Positions 9,692-21,020 of a stretch of 64,000 nt of DNA are shown here, piece by piece. The stretch is from Variovorax sp. OAS795. GTDB lineage: Bacteria > Pseudomonadota > Gammaproteobacteria > Burkholderiales > Burkholderiaceae_C. A program made the position numbers and the translations under genes. Numbering within the stretch: position 1 is the first letter of the stretch; every line of letters starts with the position of its first letter. The stretch is from contig NZ_JBEPOH010000001.1 of NCBI RefSeq assembly GCF_040546685.1, positions 682,001 through 746,000 of the forward strand, in the 5' to 3' direction. The notes beneath the pieces are model-generated. The model searched no databases. It worked only from the letters and a program-made list of their open reading frames with translations, and was not told where the DNA came from.

Positions 9692-10550
9692 GGCCCTGCC
9701 GCAGGTGCCGCCGCGTGCGGCGGCGCCCGCACCGGCCATCTCCGCCCACGCCGCGGCGCCCGTGCGGCGCCGTTCGTTCGCGCCGCTCGAACCCATCGGC
9801 GCGCGCGCCCGCGTGCTGCTCGGATTGGCGTTCTTCGTGGTGTTCGTGCTCGTGTGGTCCATTGCCACCATCGGCGGATTCGTGCCGCCCACCTTCCTCG
9901 CCAGCCCGGTGACGATGCTCAAGGAAGGCTGGATGCTGTTCGCCGAGTTCGGCTTCATCGGCGACGTGGGCATGACCGTGTGGCGCGTGTTCGGCGGCTT
10001 CCTGCTGGCGGCCGTGCTGGCAGTGCCGCTCGGCATTGCCATGGGCACCTGGAAAACCGTGGAAGCCTTCTTCGAGCCCTTCGTCTCGTTCTGCCGCTAC
10101 CTGCCGGCGTCGGCCTTCATTCCGCTGCTCATCCTGTGGGCGGGCCTGGGCGAAATGCAGAAGCTGCTGGTGATCTTCATCGGCTCGTTCTTCCAGATCG
10201 TGCTGATGGTGGCCGTCACCGTGGGCGGCGCGCGGCGCGACCTCGTCGAGGCGGCCTACACGCTGGGTGCCAAGAGCCGCGGCATCGTGGCGCGCGTGCT
10301 CATTCCGGGTGCCGCGCCCGGCATTGCCGAGACGCTGCGCCTCGTGCTCGGCTGGGCCTGGACCTACGTGATCGTGGCCGAGCTCATCGGCTCGTCGTCG
10401 GGCATCGGCCACATGATCACCGACAGCCAGGCCTTGCTTAACACCGGTCAGATCATCTTCGGGATCATCGTGATCGGCGTCATCGGCCTCGTGTCCGACT
10501 TTGCTTTCAAGGCGCTCAACCGCCGCCTCTTCGCGTGGGCGGCCTTGTGA
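9672..10550 (+). CDS. ABC transporter permease, hut-linked (SsuC/TauC family)
   Basis: Inner-membrane permease, 292 aa. A Pro/Ala-rich cytoplasmic N-terminus of about 40 residues precedes roughly six membrane helices starting at LLGLAFFVVFVLVWSIATIG. The cytoplasmic coupling segment is EAAYTLGAKSRGIVARVLIP, containing the family's EAA-G motif. Its start codon lies inside the end of the binding-protein gene and its stop overlaps the ATPase start (TGATG), so the three are translationally coupled. It forms the channel for the hut-linked importer. Confidence 0.88.
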   Translation: MQASSSKALPQVPPRAAAPAPAISAHAAAPVRRRSFAPLEPIGARARVLLGLAFFVVFVLVWSIATIGGFVPPTFLASPVTMLKEGWMLFAEFGFIGDVGMTVWRVFGGFLLAAVLAVPLGIAMGTWKTVEAFFEPFVSFCRYLPASAFIPLLILWAGLGEMQKLLVIFIGSFFQIVLMVAVTVGGARRDLVEAAYTLGAKSRGIVARVLIPGAAPGIAETLRLVLGWAWTYVIVAELIGSSSGIGHMITDSQALLNTGQIIFGIIVIGVIGLVSDFAFKALNRRLFAWAAL

Positions 10551-11335
10551 TGACGAACAACCAACTCTCCATTCAAGGCGTCTCGCGCGTCTTCACCGGC
10601 ACCAAGGGGCAGAGCACGCAGGCGCTGCTGCCGATCGACTTCGAGGTGAAGGAGAACGACTTCGTCACCATCCTCGGCCCCTCGGGCTGCGGCAAATCAA
10701 CGCTGCTGCGCATCGTGGCGGGGCTCGACTTTCCGACCACCGGCCAGGTGCTGCTCGACGGCGAGCGCATCGAAGGCCCGGGCGCTGACCGCGGCGTGGT
10801 GTTCCAGAGCTACACGCTCTTTCCGTGGCTCACGGTGGCGCAGAACATCCGTTTCGGCCTGCGCGAGCGCGGCATGAGCGAGGCCGACCAGAAGGAGCGC
10901 AGCGAGTTCTTCATCGCCAAGGTGGGCCTGCGCGGCTTCGAGAACCATTTTCCCAAGCAGCTCTCGGGCGGCATGCAGCAGCGCACCGCGATTGCGCGCG
11001 CGCTGGCCAACGACCCCAAGATGCTGCTGCTGGACGAGCCCTTCGGCGCGCTGGACAACCAGACGCGCGTGCTGATGCAGGAGCTGTTGCTCGGCATCTG
11101 GGAGTCTGCGCGCAAGACGGTGCTGTTCGTCACGCACGACATCGACGAGGCGATCTTCATGGCCAACCGCGTGGCGGTGTTCAGCGCGCGGCCCGGCCGC
11201 ATCAAGACCGAGATCGCGGTCGACTTTCCGCATCCGCGCAGCTACACCATCAAGACCTCGCCCGAGTTCATGGACATCAAGGCGCGGCTGACGGAAGAGA
11301 TTCGCGCGGAGTCGATGGCGGCTGTGGAGCACTAG
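10550..11335 (+). CDS. ABC transporter ATP-binding protein, hut-linked (SsuB/TauB family)
   Basis: Cytoplasmic ATPase of the importer, 261 aa from the ATG overlapping the permease stop. Walker [10 protein letters not shown] is at residues 43-51, Q-loop Gln86, signature LSGG at 138-141, Walker B LLLDE ending at residues 162-163, and the switch histidine in FVTHDIDEA near 198. The last gene of the transporter operon; it is followed by an inverted-repeat element and then hutC. All catalytic motifs are intact. Confidence 0.9.
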   Translation: MTNNQLSIQGVSRVFTGTKGQSTQALLPIDFEVKENDFVTILGPSGCGKSTLLRIVAGLDFPTTGQVLLDGERIEGPGADRGVVFQSYTLFPWLTVAQNIRFGLRERGMSEADQKERSEFFIAKVGLRGFENHFPKQLSGGMQQRTAIARALANDPKMLLLDEPFGALDNQTRVLMQELLLGIWESARKTVLFVTHDIDEAIFMANRVAVFSARPGRIKTEIAVDFPHPRSYTIKTSPEFMDIKARLTEEIRAESMAAVEH

Positions 11336-11380
11336 GATGAAGCGCTGCGCTTTTGTTCTTCGTGGTGCGGGTTTGGTGCG

Positions 11381-11643
11381 CTGTTCAGGGCGCGCTCGCG
11401 CCGACGGGGTACCTTTCTCCGCGAATGTCCCCCGGCCTGCGGCCTCCTCCTTTATTTCGCTGCGCAAGGCATCCCGCCAGCGCGAGCGTTGGGCAGAGCA
11501 GTCGTTGATCAGCCGGCACCACGACAGCGCTTGGTGTGCACAGGGCGCCGGGTGCTCCCCGCAGCGAAATAAAGGAGGAGCCGAAGGCGGGGGACATTCG
11601 CGGAGGGGAGTACCCGGTGGCCTGTGCACGCGCCCTGAACAAC
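11381..11643. repeat. Imperfect long inverted repeat between the transporter operon and hutC
   Basis: Left arm about 11381-11464 and right arm about 11560-11643 are reverse complements over roughly 84 bases with scattered mismatches, separated by about 95 bases. The best-matched blocks are CCGCGAATGTCCCCC and CTCCTTTATTTCGCTGCG. No transposase or credible gene is present in the 336 bp between the ATPase stop and hutC. It is probably a non-autonomous intergenic repeat; as RNA it would form a long hairpin that could attenuate read-through from the transporter into hutC. Confidence 0.75.
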
Positions 11644-11671
11644 TGAGCCAAGAGCAAAGCCCAAAGCCGAC

Positions 11672-12409
11672 ATGAAGCGCGACCTCCCCTCCCTCGCGCT
11701 CTATGCGCAAGTCAAGGATCACATCTCCCGCAAGATCCAGGACGGCACCTGGCCGGCCGGCCATCGCCTGCCGTCCGAGAGCGAACTGGTCGCGCAGTTC
11801 GGCATCTCGCGCATGACCGTGAACCGTGCGCTGCGCGAGCTGATGGAGCAGGGCCGTATCGTGCGCGTGGCCGGGGTCGGCAGCTTCGTGGCCGAGAACA
11901 AGCCGCAGTCCACGCTGCTGCAGATCGCCAACATCGCGAGCGAAATCCGCCAGCGCGGCCATGACTACCGCTGCGAGATGCTGGCCGTGGAGCGCGTGGC
12001 CGCGTCGCCCGACGTGGCGGCCTGGCTCGACATGCGCGCGGGCACCTCGGTGTTCCACAGCGTCTGCCTGCACCTGGAGAACGACACGCCGGTGCAACTC
12101 GAAGAACGCTACGTCAATCCGCAGGTCGTGCCCGATTTCCTCGAGCAGGACTTTGCCGCCGTGCCGCCAAGTGAGTACCTGGTGCGCAACGTGCCCTTCG
12201 ACCAGATCGAACACGTCGTCGATGCCGTGCTGCCCACCGCGGAGCAGGCGAGCCGGCTCGCGATGGAGCCCACCGACCCCTGCCTGCTGCTCACGCGCCG
12301 CACCTGGACGCGCAACACGCCGGTCACCTGGGTGCGCTGCCTGCACCCGGCCTCGCGCTATAGCCTGGGCAGCCGCTTCAAGGCCGACGGCAACCCCTCG
12401 TTCGGCTGA
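11672..12409 (+). CDS. hutC: Histidine utilisation repressor HutC (GntR/HutC family)
   Basis: A 245-aa transcription factor. The N-terminal winged helix-turn-helix spans about residues 8-75, with the family signature RLPSESELVAQFGISRMTV, followed by a UTRA ligand-binding domain (about 95-235) that in characterised homologues binds urocanate. It lies between the transporter and hutH on the same strand. The three CTTGTATAKACARG-like sites, two before the transporter and one before hutH, are its likely targets, so it probably represses both uptake and catabolism until urocanate accumulates. Confidence 0.93.
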   Translation: MKRDLPSLALYAQVKDHISRKIQDGTWPAGHRLPSESELVAQFGISRMTVNRALRELMEQGRIVRVAGVGSFVAENKPQSTLLQIANIASEIRQRGHDYRCEMLAVERVAASPDVAAWLDMRAGTSVFHSVCLHLENDTPVQLEERYVNPQVVPDFLEQDFAAVPPSEYLVRNVPFDQIEHVVDAVLPTAEQASRLAMEPTDPCLLLTRRTWTRNTPVTWVRCLHPASRYSLGSRFKADGNPSFG

Positions 12410-12450
12410 TTTCTTTCGTCAAGGAAACCGAAGGTTTTCTCTCGCAACCA

Positions 12451-12464
12451 CTTGTATAGACAGG
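12451..12464 (+). promoter_or_regulatory. Putative HutC operator 3, abutting the hutH start
   Basis: CTTGTATAGACAGG matches the two upstream operators. It ends only 5 bases before the hutH ATG (12470), occupying the place where a ribosome site would normally be. Bound repressor would therefore sit on the transcription start or the translation-initiation region, implying either a very short leader or promoter elements upstream of 12450 with roadblock-type repression. Confidence 0.75.
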
Positions 12465-12469
12465 TTCAC

Positions 12470-14020
12470 ATGCCAAGCAATCACACAACCGCCACCCTGA
12501 CGCTCACACCCGGCAAGGTGGACCTCGCGATGCTGCGCCGCATTCAGGCCGGCGGCATGCAGCTCGCGCTCGACCCTTCGGTGCAGGACGGCATGAAGCG
12601 CGCCGAAGCGGCGGTGCGCCACATCGTCGACAACGACCAGGTGGTCTACGGCATCAACACCGGCTTCGGCAAGCTCGCGAGCACGCGCATCGGCAACGAC
12701 CACCTGGCCGACCTGCAGCGCAACCTCGTGCTCTCGCACAGCGTGGGCACCGGCGAGCCGCTGCCCGCGCCCGTCGTTCGGATGGTGCTCGCGACCAAGG
12801 CCGTGAGCCTGGCGCGCGGCCACTCGGGCGTGCGGCCCGCGCTGGTCGACGCGCTGCTGGCGCTGTTCAATGCGGGCGTGATGCCGCGCATTCCATGCAA
12901 GGGCTCGGTCGGCGCCTCGGGCGACCTCGCGCCGCTTGCGCACATGGCCTGCGTGCTGATCGGCGAGGGCGAAGCGACCACGGCCGACGGTACGGTTGTC
13001 AATGGTGCGGAGGCCATGCGCCTCGTCGGCCTGGAGCCCTTCGTGCTCGGCCCGAAGGAAGGCCTGGCGCTGCTCAACGGCACGCAGGTGTCGACCGCGC
13101 TCGCGCTCGCCGGCCTGTTCGGCGCCGAGGACGTATTCGCCTCGGCCCTGATGTCGGGTGCGCTCTCGCTCGAAGCCATCCAGGGTTCGATCAAGCCCTT
13201 CGATGCGCGCATCCATGCCGCGCGCGGGCAGCCGGGACAGATCGCCGTGGCCGGTGCCGTGCGCACGCTGCTCGAAGGCAGCGAGATCGTGCCCTCGCAC
13301 GCCGACTGCGGCCGCGTGCAAGACCCGTACTCCGTGCGCTGCATCCCGCAGGTGATGGGCGCCTGCCTCGACAACCTCGCGCATGCCGCGCGCGTGCTGG
13401 TGATCGAGGCCAATGCCGCATCGGACAACCCGCTGGTGTTCTGCGACACCGGCGAAGTGATCTCGGGCGGCAACTTCCACGCCGAGCCGGTCGCCTTCGC
13501 GGCCGACATCATCGCGCTGGCCGTGAGCGAAGTCGGCGCCATTGCCGAGCGCCGCATTGCGCTCCTGCTCGACACGGGCCTCTCGGGCCTGCCGCCTTTC
13601 CTGGTGCACGACGGCGGCCTGAACTCCGGCTTCATGATCGCGCAGGTGACGGCGGCGGCGCTGGCTTCGGAGAACAAGTCGCTCGCGCATCCCGCGAGCG
13701 TCGACAGCCTGCCGACCTCGGCCAACCAGGAGGACCATGTGTCGATGGCCACCTTTGCGGCGCGCCGGCTCGGCGACATGGTCAACAACACGGCGGTCGT
13801 CGTCGGCATCGAAGCGATGGCCGCCGCGCAAGGCATCGAACTCAAACGCGGGCTCAAGAGCTCGCCGCTGGTCGAAGCCGAGTTCGCCAACATCCGCCGG
13901 AAGGTCGCTTTCCTCGAACGCGATCGCTATCTCGCGCCGGACATCGAGGCCATGCGCCAGTGGGCGCTGAAGGCCGAGCTGCCCGCCGCGCTCTTGAACA
14001 TCCTCCCCAGCCACGCCTGA
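12470..14020 (+). CDS. hutH: Histidine ammonia-lyase
   Basis: Converts L-histidine to urocanate and ammonia, first step of the pathway. 516 aa, normal length. The autocatalytic MIO cofactor triad Ala149-Ser150-Gly151 lies in GSVGASGDLAPLAHM. Other family segments include VVYGINTGFGKLA near residue 60, the tetramer-core SSDNPLVF-type segment (here AASDNPLVF), and the C-terminal TSANQEDHVSMA with active-site residues. The ATG at 12470 is preferred; a TTG 18 bp upstream would start within the operator. No clear Shine-Dalgarno sequence precedes it. First gene of hutHUDIFG. Confidence 0.97.
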   Translation: MPSNHTTATLTLTPGKVDLAMLRRIQAGGMQLALDPSVQDGMKRAEAAVRHIVDNDQVVYGINTGFGKLASTRIGNDHLADLQRNLVLSHSVGTGEPLPAPVVRMVLATKAVSLARGHSGVRPALVDALLALFNAGVMPRIPCKGSVGASGDLAPLAHMACVLIGEGEATTADGTVVNGAEAMRLVGLEPFVLGPKEGLALLNGTQVSTALALAGLFGAEDVFASALMSGALSLEAIQGSIKPFDARIHAARGQPGQIAVAGAVRTLLEGSEIVPSHADCGRVQDPYSVRCIPQVMGACLDNLAHAARVLVIEANAASDNPLVFCDTGEVISGGNFHAEPVAFAADIIALAVSEVGAIAERRIALLLDTGLSGLPPFLVHDGGLNSGFMIAQVTAAALASENKSLAHPASVDSLPTSANQEDHVSMATFAARRLGDMVNNTAVVVGIEAMAAAQGIELKRGLKSSPLVEAEFANIRRKVAFLERDRYLAPDIEAMRQWALKAELPAALLNILPSHA

Positions 14021-14044
14021 ACACAGATCAAGGAGAACCTCGCC

Positions 14045-15759
<1,715 letters not shown>

Positions 15760-15763
<4 letters not shown>

Positions 15764-16365
15764 CGCGCGGGGAAGGCGCGAGAGACCTCGTCATGAATAG
15801 CGTGCGGCGTTTCTCGTGCGCTGCGCTTCCGGCCGCGCCCTGGAAGAACGGCGGCGGCTCCACGCAGGAGATCGTGAGCTGGCCGCCGGGCGCGGGGCTC
15901 GATGGTTTCGGCTGGCGCGCGAGCATCGCGGCCATCGCGGCGGCGGGGCCGTTCTCGATCTTCGCGGGCGTCGACCGCAGCATCATGCTGCTCGAAGGCG
16001 ACGGCGTGCGGCTGTTCACGCACGACGGGCGCGTAGAGCACCGGCTCGATGTGGCGCATCGTCCGTTCGCGTTCAGCGGGGACGATGCAATCGACTGCAC
16101 GCTGCTGGGCGGCGCCTCGACCGATTTCAACGTGATGACGCGGCACGGCCAGTGGCGCGCCGACGTGCGGGTGCTGGACCACGCCTCGGCGGTGGAGACC
16201 GCAGCGCACGGCGTGCTGCTGGCCCTGCGCGGCGCATGGCGATTGAACGGCGAGCCCTGTGCCGAGGGCGATGGCCTGTACTGGACCGACACCGCAAAGG
16301 CATGGCAGGCCGAGCCGCAGAGCGAAGGCGCGCGGCTCGCTGCGGTTCGCATCCTGCCGGCGTAA
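15760..16365 (+). CDS. hutD: HutD family protein
   Basis: A 201-aa cupin-fold protein found in hut operons of many proteobacteria. Residues near the N-terminus ([16 protein letters not shown]) and [21 protein letters not shown] match the HutD family. In Pseudomonas it is thought to fine-tune the pathway by binding urocanate or formylated intermediates and is not a catalytic step. It starts at ATGA overlapping the hutU stop; an internal ATG 33 bases downstream is an alternative start. The position between hutU and hutI supports the call. Confidence 0.9.
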
Positions 16366-16387
16366 GCTGCGGAGCGGGAGAAACTCG

Positions 16388-17614
16388 ATGAACCCCACCC
16401 ACGAACATCCATCGGCAGACGGCCTCTGGACCGGCCTGCGTCTTGCAACCGACCCGGGCACCGAAGCGGCCATCGTGGTCTCGGAAGGCACGGTCCGATG
16501 GGTCGGCGCCCGCGATGCGCTGCCCTCCGGATTCGCCGGCTTCCCGCCGCACGACGGCGGCGGCGCACTCGTCACGCCGGGCCTCGTCGATTGCCACACG
16601 CACCTGGTCTACGGCGGCCAGCGCGCGAATGAGTTCGCGATGCGGCTCGCGGGCGCCACCTATGAAGAAGTGGCCAAGGCTGGCGGCGGCATCGTCTCGT
16701 CGGTGCGCGCCACGCGCGAAGCCGACGAAGACACGCTCTTTGCGCAGGCGGCACCGCGCCTGGAGCAGCTGCTGGCCGATGGCGTGTGCGCGATCGAGAT
16801 CAAGTCGGGCTACGGCCTGTCGCTCGAACACGAACGCAAGCAGCTGCGCGTGGCGCGCCGGCTCGGCGAGGCGTACGGCGTCACGGTGCGCACCACCTTT
16901 CTCGGTGCGCATGCGCTGCCACCCGAATACGCGGGCCGCAGCGGCGACTACATCGCGCTCGTCTGCAACCAGATGCTGCCCGCGCTCGCGGCCGAAGGAC
17001 TGGTCGATGCGGTGGACGTGTTCTGCGAACGCATCGCTTTTTCGCTCGTGGAAACCGAGCAGGTCTTCAAGGCCGCGAAGGCGCTGGGCCTCCCGGTCAA
17101 GCTGCACGCCGAGCAACTCTCCGACATGGGCGGCGCGGCGCTGGCCGCGCGCTACGGCGCGCTCTCGTGCGACCACATCGAGCATCTTTCGGCTGAAGGC
17201 ATCGAGGCCATGCGTGAGGCGGGCACCGTGGCCGTGCTGCTGCCAGGCGCCTACTACACGCTGCGCGACACGCATCTGCCGCCCATCCAGGCGCTGCGCA
17301 CCGCGGGCGTGCCGATGGCCGTGTCGACCGACCACAACCCCGGCACCTCGCCGGCGCTGAGCCTGCTGTTGATGATGAACATGGCTTGCACGCTGTTCCG
17401 CCTGACCGTGCCCGAGGCGCTGGCCGGCGTCACGGTGCATGCGGCGCGCGCACTGGGCCTGCAGGAAACGCACGGCGCCATCGCCGAAGGCATGCCGGCC
17501 AACTTCGTGCTGTGGAACGTGCGCGATGCGGCCGAGCTCGCCTATTGGTTCGGCCAGCGGCCGGTGCGCAGCGTGGTGCGCCAGGGCCGCATCGCCGTGG
17601 GAGCCGCCGCATGA
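16388..17614 (+). CDS. hutI: Imidazolonepropionase
   Basis: Metal-dependent amidohydrolase opening the imidazolone ring to give N-formimidoyl-L-glutamate. 408 aa. The metal-binding HxH is in [17 protein letters not shown] (about residue 70), with further ligands in KLHAEQLSD and the catalytic Asp region [11 protein letters not shown]. The ATG at 16388 has GGAG upstream and follows hutD by 22 bp. Its TGA overlaps the hutF start (ATGA), so the two are translationally coupled. Confidence 0.96.
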   Translation: MNPTHEHPSADGLWTGLRLATDPGTEAAIVVSEGTVRWVGARDALPSGFAGFPPHDGGGALVTPGLVDCHTHLVYGGQRANEFAMRLAGATYEEVAKAGGGIVSSVRATREADEDTLFAQAAPRLEQLLADGVCAIEIKSGYGLSLEHERKQLRVARRLGEAYGVTVRTTFLGAHALPPEYAGRSGDYIALVCNQMLPALAAEGLVDAVDVFCERIAFSLVETEQVFKAAKALGLPVKLHAEQLSDMGGAALAARYGALSCDHIEHLSAEGIEAMREAGTVAVLLPGAYYTLRDTHLPPIQALRTAGVPMAVSTDHNPGTSPALSLLLMMNMACTLFRLTVPEALAGVTVHAARALGLQETHGAIAEGMPANFVLWNVRDAAELAYWFGQRPVRSVVRQGRIAVGAAA

Positions 17615-19023
17615 CGCCATCGCTTTTCGCTGCCGACGCACTGCTGCCCGACGGGTGGGCGAAGAATGTCTTGCTCCAATGGAACGATGCCGGCCAGCTC
17701 ACCCAGGTGCAGTCGGCCGTTCAGCCTGCCGCCGGCGCACGGGTCGCAAGCGGCCCCGTGATCCCCGGCCTGCCCAACCTGCATTCGCACGCCTTCCAGC
17801 GCGCCTTCGCGGGCCTCACCGAGCACCGCGCCGAGCAGCACGACAGTTTCTGGAGCTGGCGCACGCTGATGTACCGCTTTGCCGCGCGCCTCGGCCCGCA
17901 GCACATGGAGGCCATTGCCACCTGGCTCTATGCCGAGATGCTGGAAGCCGGCTACACCAGCGTGTGCGAGTTCCAGTACGTGCACCACGACGCCGACGGC
18001 CGTCCCTATGCCGACGATGCGACGCTGAGCCTGGCCTTGCTGCGCGCCGCGCAGAAGGTGGGTATCGGCTTTACGCTGCTGCCCGTGCTGTATCAAACCA
18101 GCGGCTTCGGCGGACTGCCGCCCAACGAAGGGCAGCGCCGCTTCATCCGCTCGACCGAATCGATGCTGCGCCTGCTCGACAAGCTCAAGCCCGCGTGCGA
18201 CGCACAAGGCGCGCCCGGACCGCAAGGCGGTCCTTCGGCCCGCCTGGGCCTCGCGCCGCATTCGCTGCGCGCCGTGCCGCCCGATGCCTTGCGCGAAGCC
18301 GTTGCGGGCCTCGAAGCCATCGACCCGCGCGCGCCCATTCACATCCACATTGCCGAGCAGACCAAGGAGGTCGACGACTGCATCGCCTGGAGCGGGCAGC
18401 GCCCCGTGGCCTGGCTGCTCGACCATGCACCCGTCGATGCGCGCTGGTGCCTGGTGCATGCGACGCACATGGACAGCGCCGAATACGCGCGCGGCGCCCG
18501 GAGCGGCGCCGTGGCCGGCCTGTGCCCGACCACCGAGGCGAACCTGGGCGACGGCATCTTCGACTTCGGCGCCTGGCGCCACCATGGCGGCGCCTGGGGC
18601 GTGGGCTCCGACAGCCATGCCACCGTGAACGCGGCGGAAGAACTGCTGATGCTCGAGTACAGCCAGCGCCTGGGCAAGCGGCAGCGCAACGTCGGCGCCA
18701 GCGCGGCGCAGCCGCACGTGGCCACCGCGCTCACGCTTGAAGCGGTGCGCGGCGGCGCGCAGGCGTCGGGCCGGCCCATCGGCGGCCTGGCGGCAGGGCA
18801 GCAGGCCGACTTCGTCGTGCTCGATGCCGCGCATCTGGCGCTGCAGGGCCTCGGCGCGCCCGACATGCTGTCGTCCCACGTCTTCGCGAGCCACCGCACC
18901 TCGGCCATCGATGCCGTCTGGGTGTCTGGCCAGCCGCGCGTATTGGCAGGCCGCCATGCCCTGCACGGCGAGGCTGCCGCAGCATTCGTCGCGGCGCGCA
19001 GCCAGCTTCTTCTGGAAAATTGA
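17611..19023 (+). CDS. hutF: Formimidoylglutamate deiminase
   Basis: Amidohydrolase that deiminates N-formimidoyl-L-glutamate to N-formyl-L-glutamate plus ammonia. 470 aa. Metal-binding [13 protein letters not shown] lies at about residues 55-65, with [15 protein letters not shown] and the catalytic region [13 protein letters not shown] near 335. Its presence together with hutG shows the five-step branch that passes through formylglutamate, and not direct formimino hydrolysis. A Gly/Pro-rich insertion around residues 195-212 ([12 protein letters not shown]) is unusual and probably a surface loop. Confidence 0.94.
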   Translation: MTPSLFAADALLPDGWAKNVLLQWNDAGQLTQVQSAVQPAAGARVASGPVIPGLPNLHSHAFQRAFAGLTEHRAEQHDSFWSWRTLMYRFAARLGPQHMEAIATWLYAEMLEAGYTSVCEFQYVHHDADGRPYADDATLSLALLRAAQKVGIGFTLLPVLYQTSGFGGLPPNEGQRRFIRSTESMLRLLDKLKPACDAQGAPGPQGGPSARLGLAPHSLRAVPPDALREAVAGLEAIDPRAPIHIHIAEQTKEVDDCIAWSGQRPVAWLLDHAPVDARWCLVHATHMDSAEYARGARSGAVAGLCPTTEANLGDGIFDFGAWRHHGGAWGVGSDSHATVNAAEELLMLEYSQRLGKRQRNVGASAAQPHVATALTLEAVRGGAQASGRPIGGLAAGQQADFVVLDAAHLALQGLGAPDMLSSHVFASHRTSAIDAVWVSGQPRVLAGRHALHGEAAAAFVAARSQLLLEN

Positions 19024-19027
19024 GCCC

Positions 19028-19843
19028 ATGCGTTTCATCACCACCGAACCTCCGTTCCGCTTTCGCCGGGGCACGCGTCCCTTGCTGATCTCGATGCCGC
19101 ATGTCGGCACCCATGTGCCGCCCGCGCTCGCGGCCCGCTTCACCGAAGAGGCGCGCCAGGTGCCCGATACCGACTGGCACCTCGAACGGCTCTACGGCTT
19201 TGCCGACGCGCTCGGCGCCTCGGTGCTCGTCGCCACGCATTCGCGCTACGTGATCGACCTGAACCGTCCGCCGGACGGCGCGAGCCTGTACCCGGGCCAG
19301 AGCGTCACCGGCCTGTGCCCGGTCGATACCTTCGACGACACACCCGTCTACGCGTCCGCCGACGACCTGCCCGGCGACGAAGAAATCGCCGCGCGGCGCG
19401 ATGCGATCTGGCGCCCGTACCACCAGCAGCTTGAGGCCGAGCTCGGGCGCCTGAAGGCCGCGCACGGCACCGTCGCGCTGTGGGACGCGCACTCGATCCG
19501 CTCCGTGCTGCCGCGCTTCTTCGAGGGCAAGCTGCCCGACCTGAACCTGGGGACCGCCAACGGCGCCAGCTGCGATGCGGGGCTGGCGGCGACGCTGCTC
19601 GGCATCGCCGAGTCGGCCCCGGGCTACACCGGCGTGCTCAACGGCCGCTTCAAGGGCGGCCACATCACGCGCCAGTACGGCAACCCCGCGGCCGGCGTGC
19701 ATGCGGTGCAGCTGGAGATGACGCAGTCGAGCTACATGCAGGAGCAGCTGCCATTCGACTACCTGCCCGACGTGGCGGCCGGCGTGCAGCCGCATGTGCA
19801 GCGGATGATCGAGGCGGTGCTGGCCTTCGTTGAAGGCCGCTAA
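19028..19843 (+). CDS. hutG: N-formylglutamate deformylase
   Basis: Hydrolyses N-formyl-L-glutamate to glutamate and formate, completing histidine degradation. 271 aa. Family segments: LLISMPHVGTHVP at about residues 19-31 with probable metal-binding residues, ATHSRYVIDLNRPP, LWDAHSIRS, and the C-terminal VQLEMTQSSYM. It starts 4 bp after hutF. The last gene of the hut operon; metH follows 48 bp later from what looks like its own promoter. Confidence 0.95.
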   Translation: MRFITTEPPFRFRRGTRPLLISMPHVGTHVPPALAARFTEEARQVPDTDWHLERLYGFADALGASVLVATHSRYVIDLNRPPDGASLYPGQSVTGLCPVDTFDDTPVYASADDLPGDEEIAARRDAIWRPYHQQLEAELGRLKAAHGTVALWDAHSIRSVLPRFFEGKLPDLNLGTANGASCDAGLAATLLGIAESAPGYTGVLNGRFKGGHITRQYGNPAAGVHAVQLEMTQSSYMQEQLPFDYLPDVAAGVQPHVQRMIEAVLAFVEGR

Positions 19844-19877
19844 AGCACCGACGGCCGCCAAGGGCAGCCCCGCTTCC

Positions 19878-19883
19878 TACAAT
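19878..19883 (+). promoter_or_regulatory. Candidate -10 box for metH (first half)
   Basis: TACAAT lies 8 bases before the metH start codon at 19892. If used as a -10 element, transcription would begin within one or two bases of the ATG, giving a nearly leaderless mRNA; there is also no Shine-Dalgarno sequence in this short gap. No confident -35 element was identified. This would separate metH transcription from the hut operon. Confidence 0.4.
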
Positions 19884-19891
19884 CGGGGGCT

Positions 19892-20938
19892 ATGAAGCCC
19901 GTCATCTACACCCGCGGCCAGGCACTCGCCGGCATCCTCGAAAAGCGCATCGCCATCCTCGATGGCGCCATGGGCACGATGATCCAGCGCTTCAAGCTCA
20001 CCGAGGAGCAGTACCGCGGCGAGCGCTTCAAGGATTTCGAGCGCGACGTGAAGGGCAACAACGAGCTGCTCTCGCTGACCCGGCCCGACGTGATCCGCGA
20101 CATCCACGAGGGCTACCTCGGGGCCGGCGCCGACCTGATCGAGACCAACACCTTCGGCGCGACCACCATCGCGCAGGAGGACTACAAGATGGCGCACCTG
20201 GCGCGCGAGATGAACCTCGAATCGGCCAAGCTTGCGCGCGCAGCCTGCGACAAGTTCAGCACGCCGGACAAGCCGCGCTTCGTGGCCGGCGCCCTGGGCC
20301 CGACGCCCAAGACCGCGAGCATCAGCCCCGACGTGAACGACCCCGGCGCGCGCAACGTGGACTTCGAGCAGCTGCGCGCGGCCTACTACGAGCAGACCGA
20401 GGCGCTGGTCGAAGGCGGCGCCGACGTGATCCTGGTCGAGACCATCTTCGACACGCTCAACGCCAAGGCCGCGCTGTTCGCGGTGGACGAGTATTTCGAC
20501 AACAGCGGCCAGCGGCTGCCGCTGATCATCAGCGGCACCGTGACCGATGCCTCGGGCCGCATCCTGAGCGGCCAGACCGTGACCGCGTTCTGGCACAGCG
20601 TGCGCCATGCGCAGCCGCTGGCCATCGGCCTGAACTGCGCGCTGGGCGCGGCGCTGATGCGTCCCTACATCCAGGAACTGGCGAAGGTCGCGGGCGACAC
20701 CTTCATCAGCTGCTACCCGAACGCGGGCCTGCCCAACCCGATGAGCGAAACCGGCTTCGACGAAACGCCGGACGTCACCTCGCGGCTGCTGCACGAGTTC
20801 GCGGCCGAAGGGCTGGTCAACATCGTCGGCGGCTGCTGCGGCACCACGCCGGACCACATCGCGGCCATCGGCCAGGCCGTGGCGCCGCTCGCGGGCCGCA
20901 TGCTGAACAGCAACGGCTTCTACCGCGAAGCCGCCTGA
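19892..20938 (+). CDS. metH: Methionine synthase, homocysteine-binding half (split MetH, part 1)
   Basis: A 348-aa protein corresponding to the N-terminal homocysteine S-methyltransferase module of cobalamin-dependent MetH. It begins [20 protein letters not shown] and carries the zinc ligands: a Cys near 248 ([11 protein letters not shown]) and the Cys pair near 314 ([11 protein letters not shown]). The remaining MetH modules are encoded separately at 23500-26247, so the enzyme must work as two polypeptides. Split MetH genes are known in some beta-proteobacteria, but here about 2.5 kb carrying three unrelated genes lies between the halves. No riboswitch was found before this half. Confidence 0.93.
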   Translation: MKPVIYTRGQALAGILEKRIAILDGAMGTMIQRFKLTEEQYRGERFKDFERDVKGNNELLSLTRPDVIRDIHEGYLGAGADLIETNTFGATTIAQEDYKMAHLAREMNLESAKLARAACDKFSTPDKPRFVAGALGPTPKTASISPDVNDPGARNVDFEQLRAAYYEQTEALVEGGADVILVETIFDTLNAKAALFAVDEYFDNSGQRLPLIISGTVTDASGRILSGQTVTAFWHSVRHAQPLAIGLNCALGAALMRPYIQELAKVAGDTFISCYPNAGLPNPMSETGFDETPDVTSRLLHEFAAEGLVNIVGGCCGTTPDHIAAIGQAVAPLAGRMLNSNGFYREAA

Positions 20939-21020
20939 CCGGGCCCCCCGGGTTCGCGCCCTCGGCTGATTGACGGCATCCGGGCCGCCGCCTAGGCTGG
21001 CGGCGCAAAGGAAGCCATTC

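Noticed and set aside
8429..10048. Continuation of the recQ frame far upstream through the transporter genes
   Set aside because: Antisense to well-supported transporter genes and across the HutC operators; helicase similarity starts near 8390.
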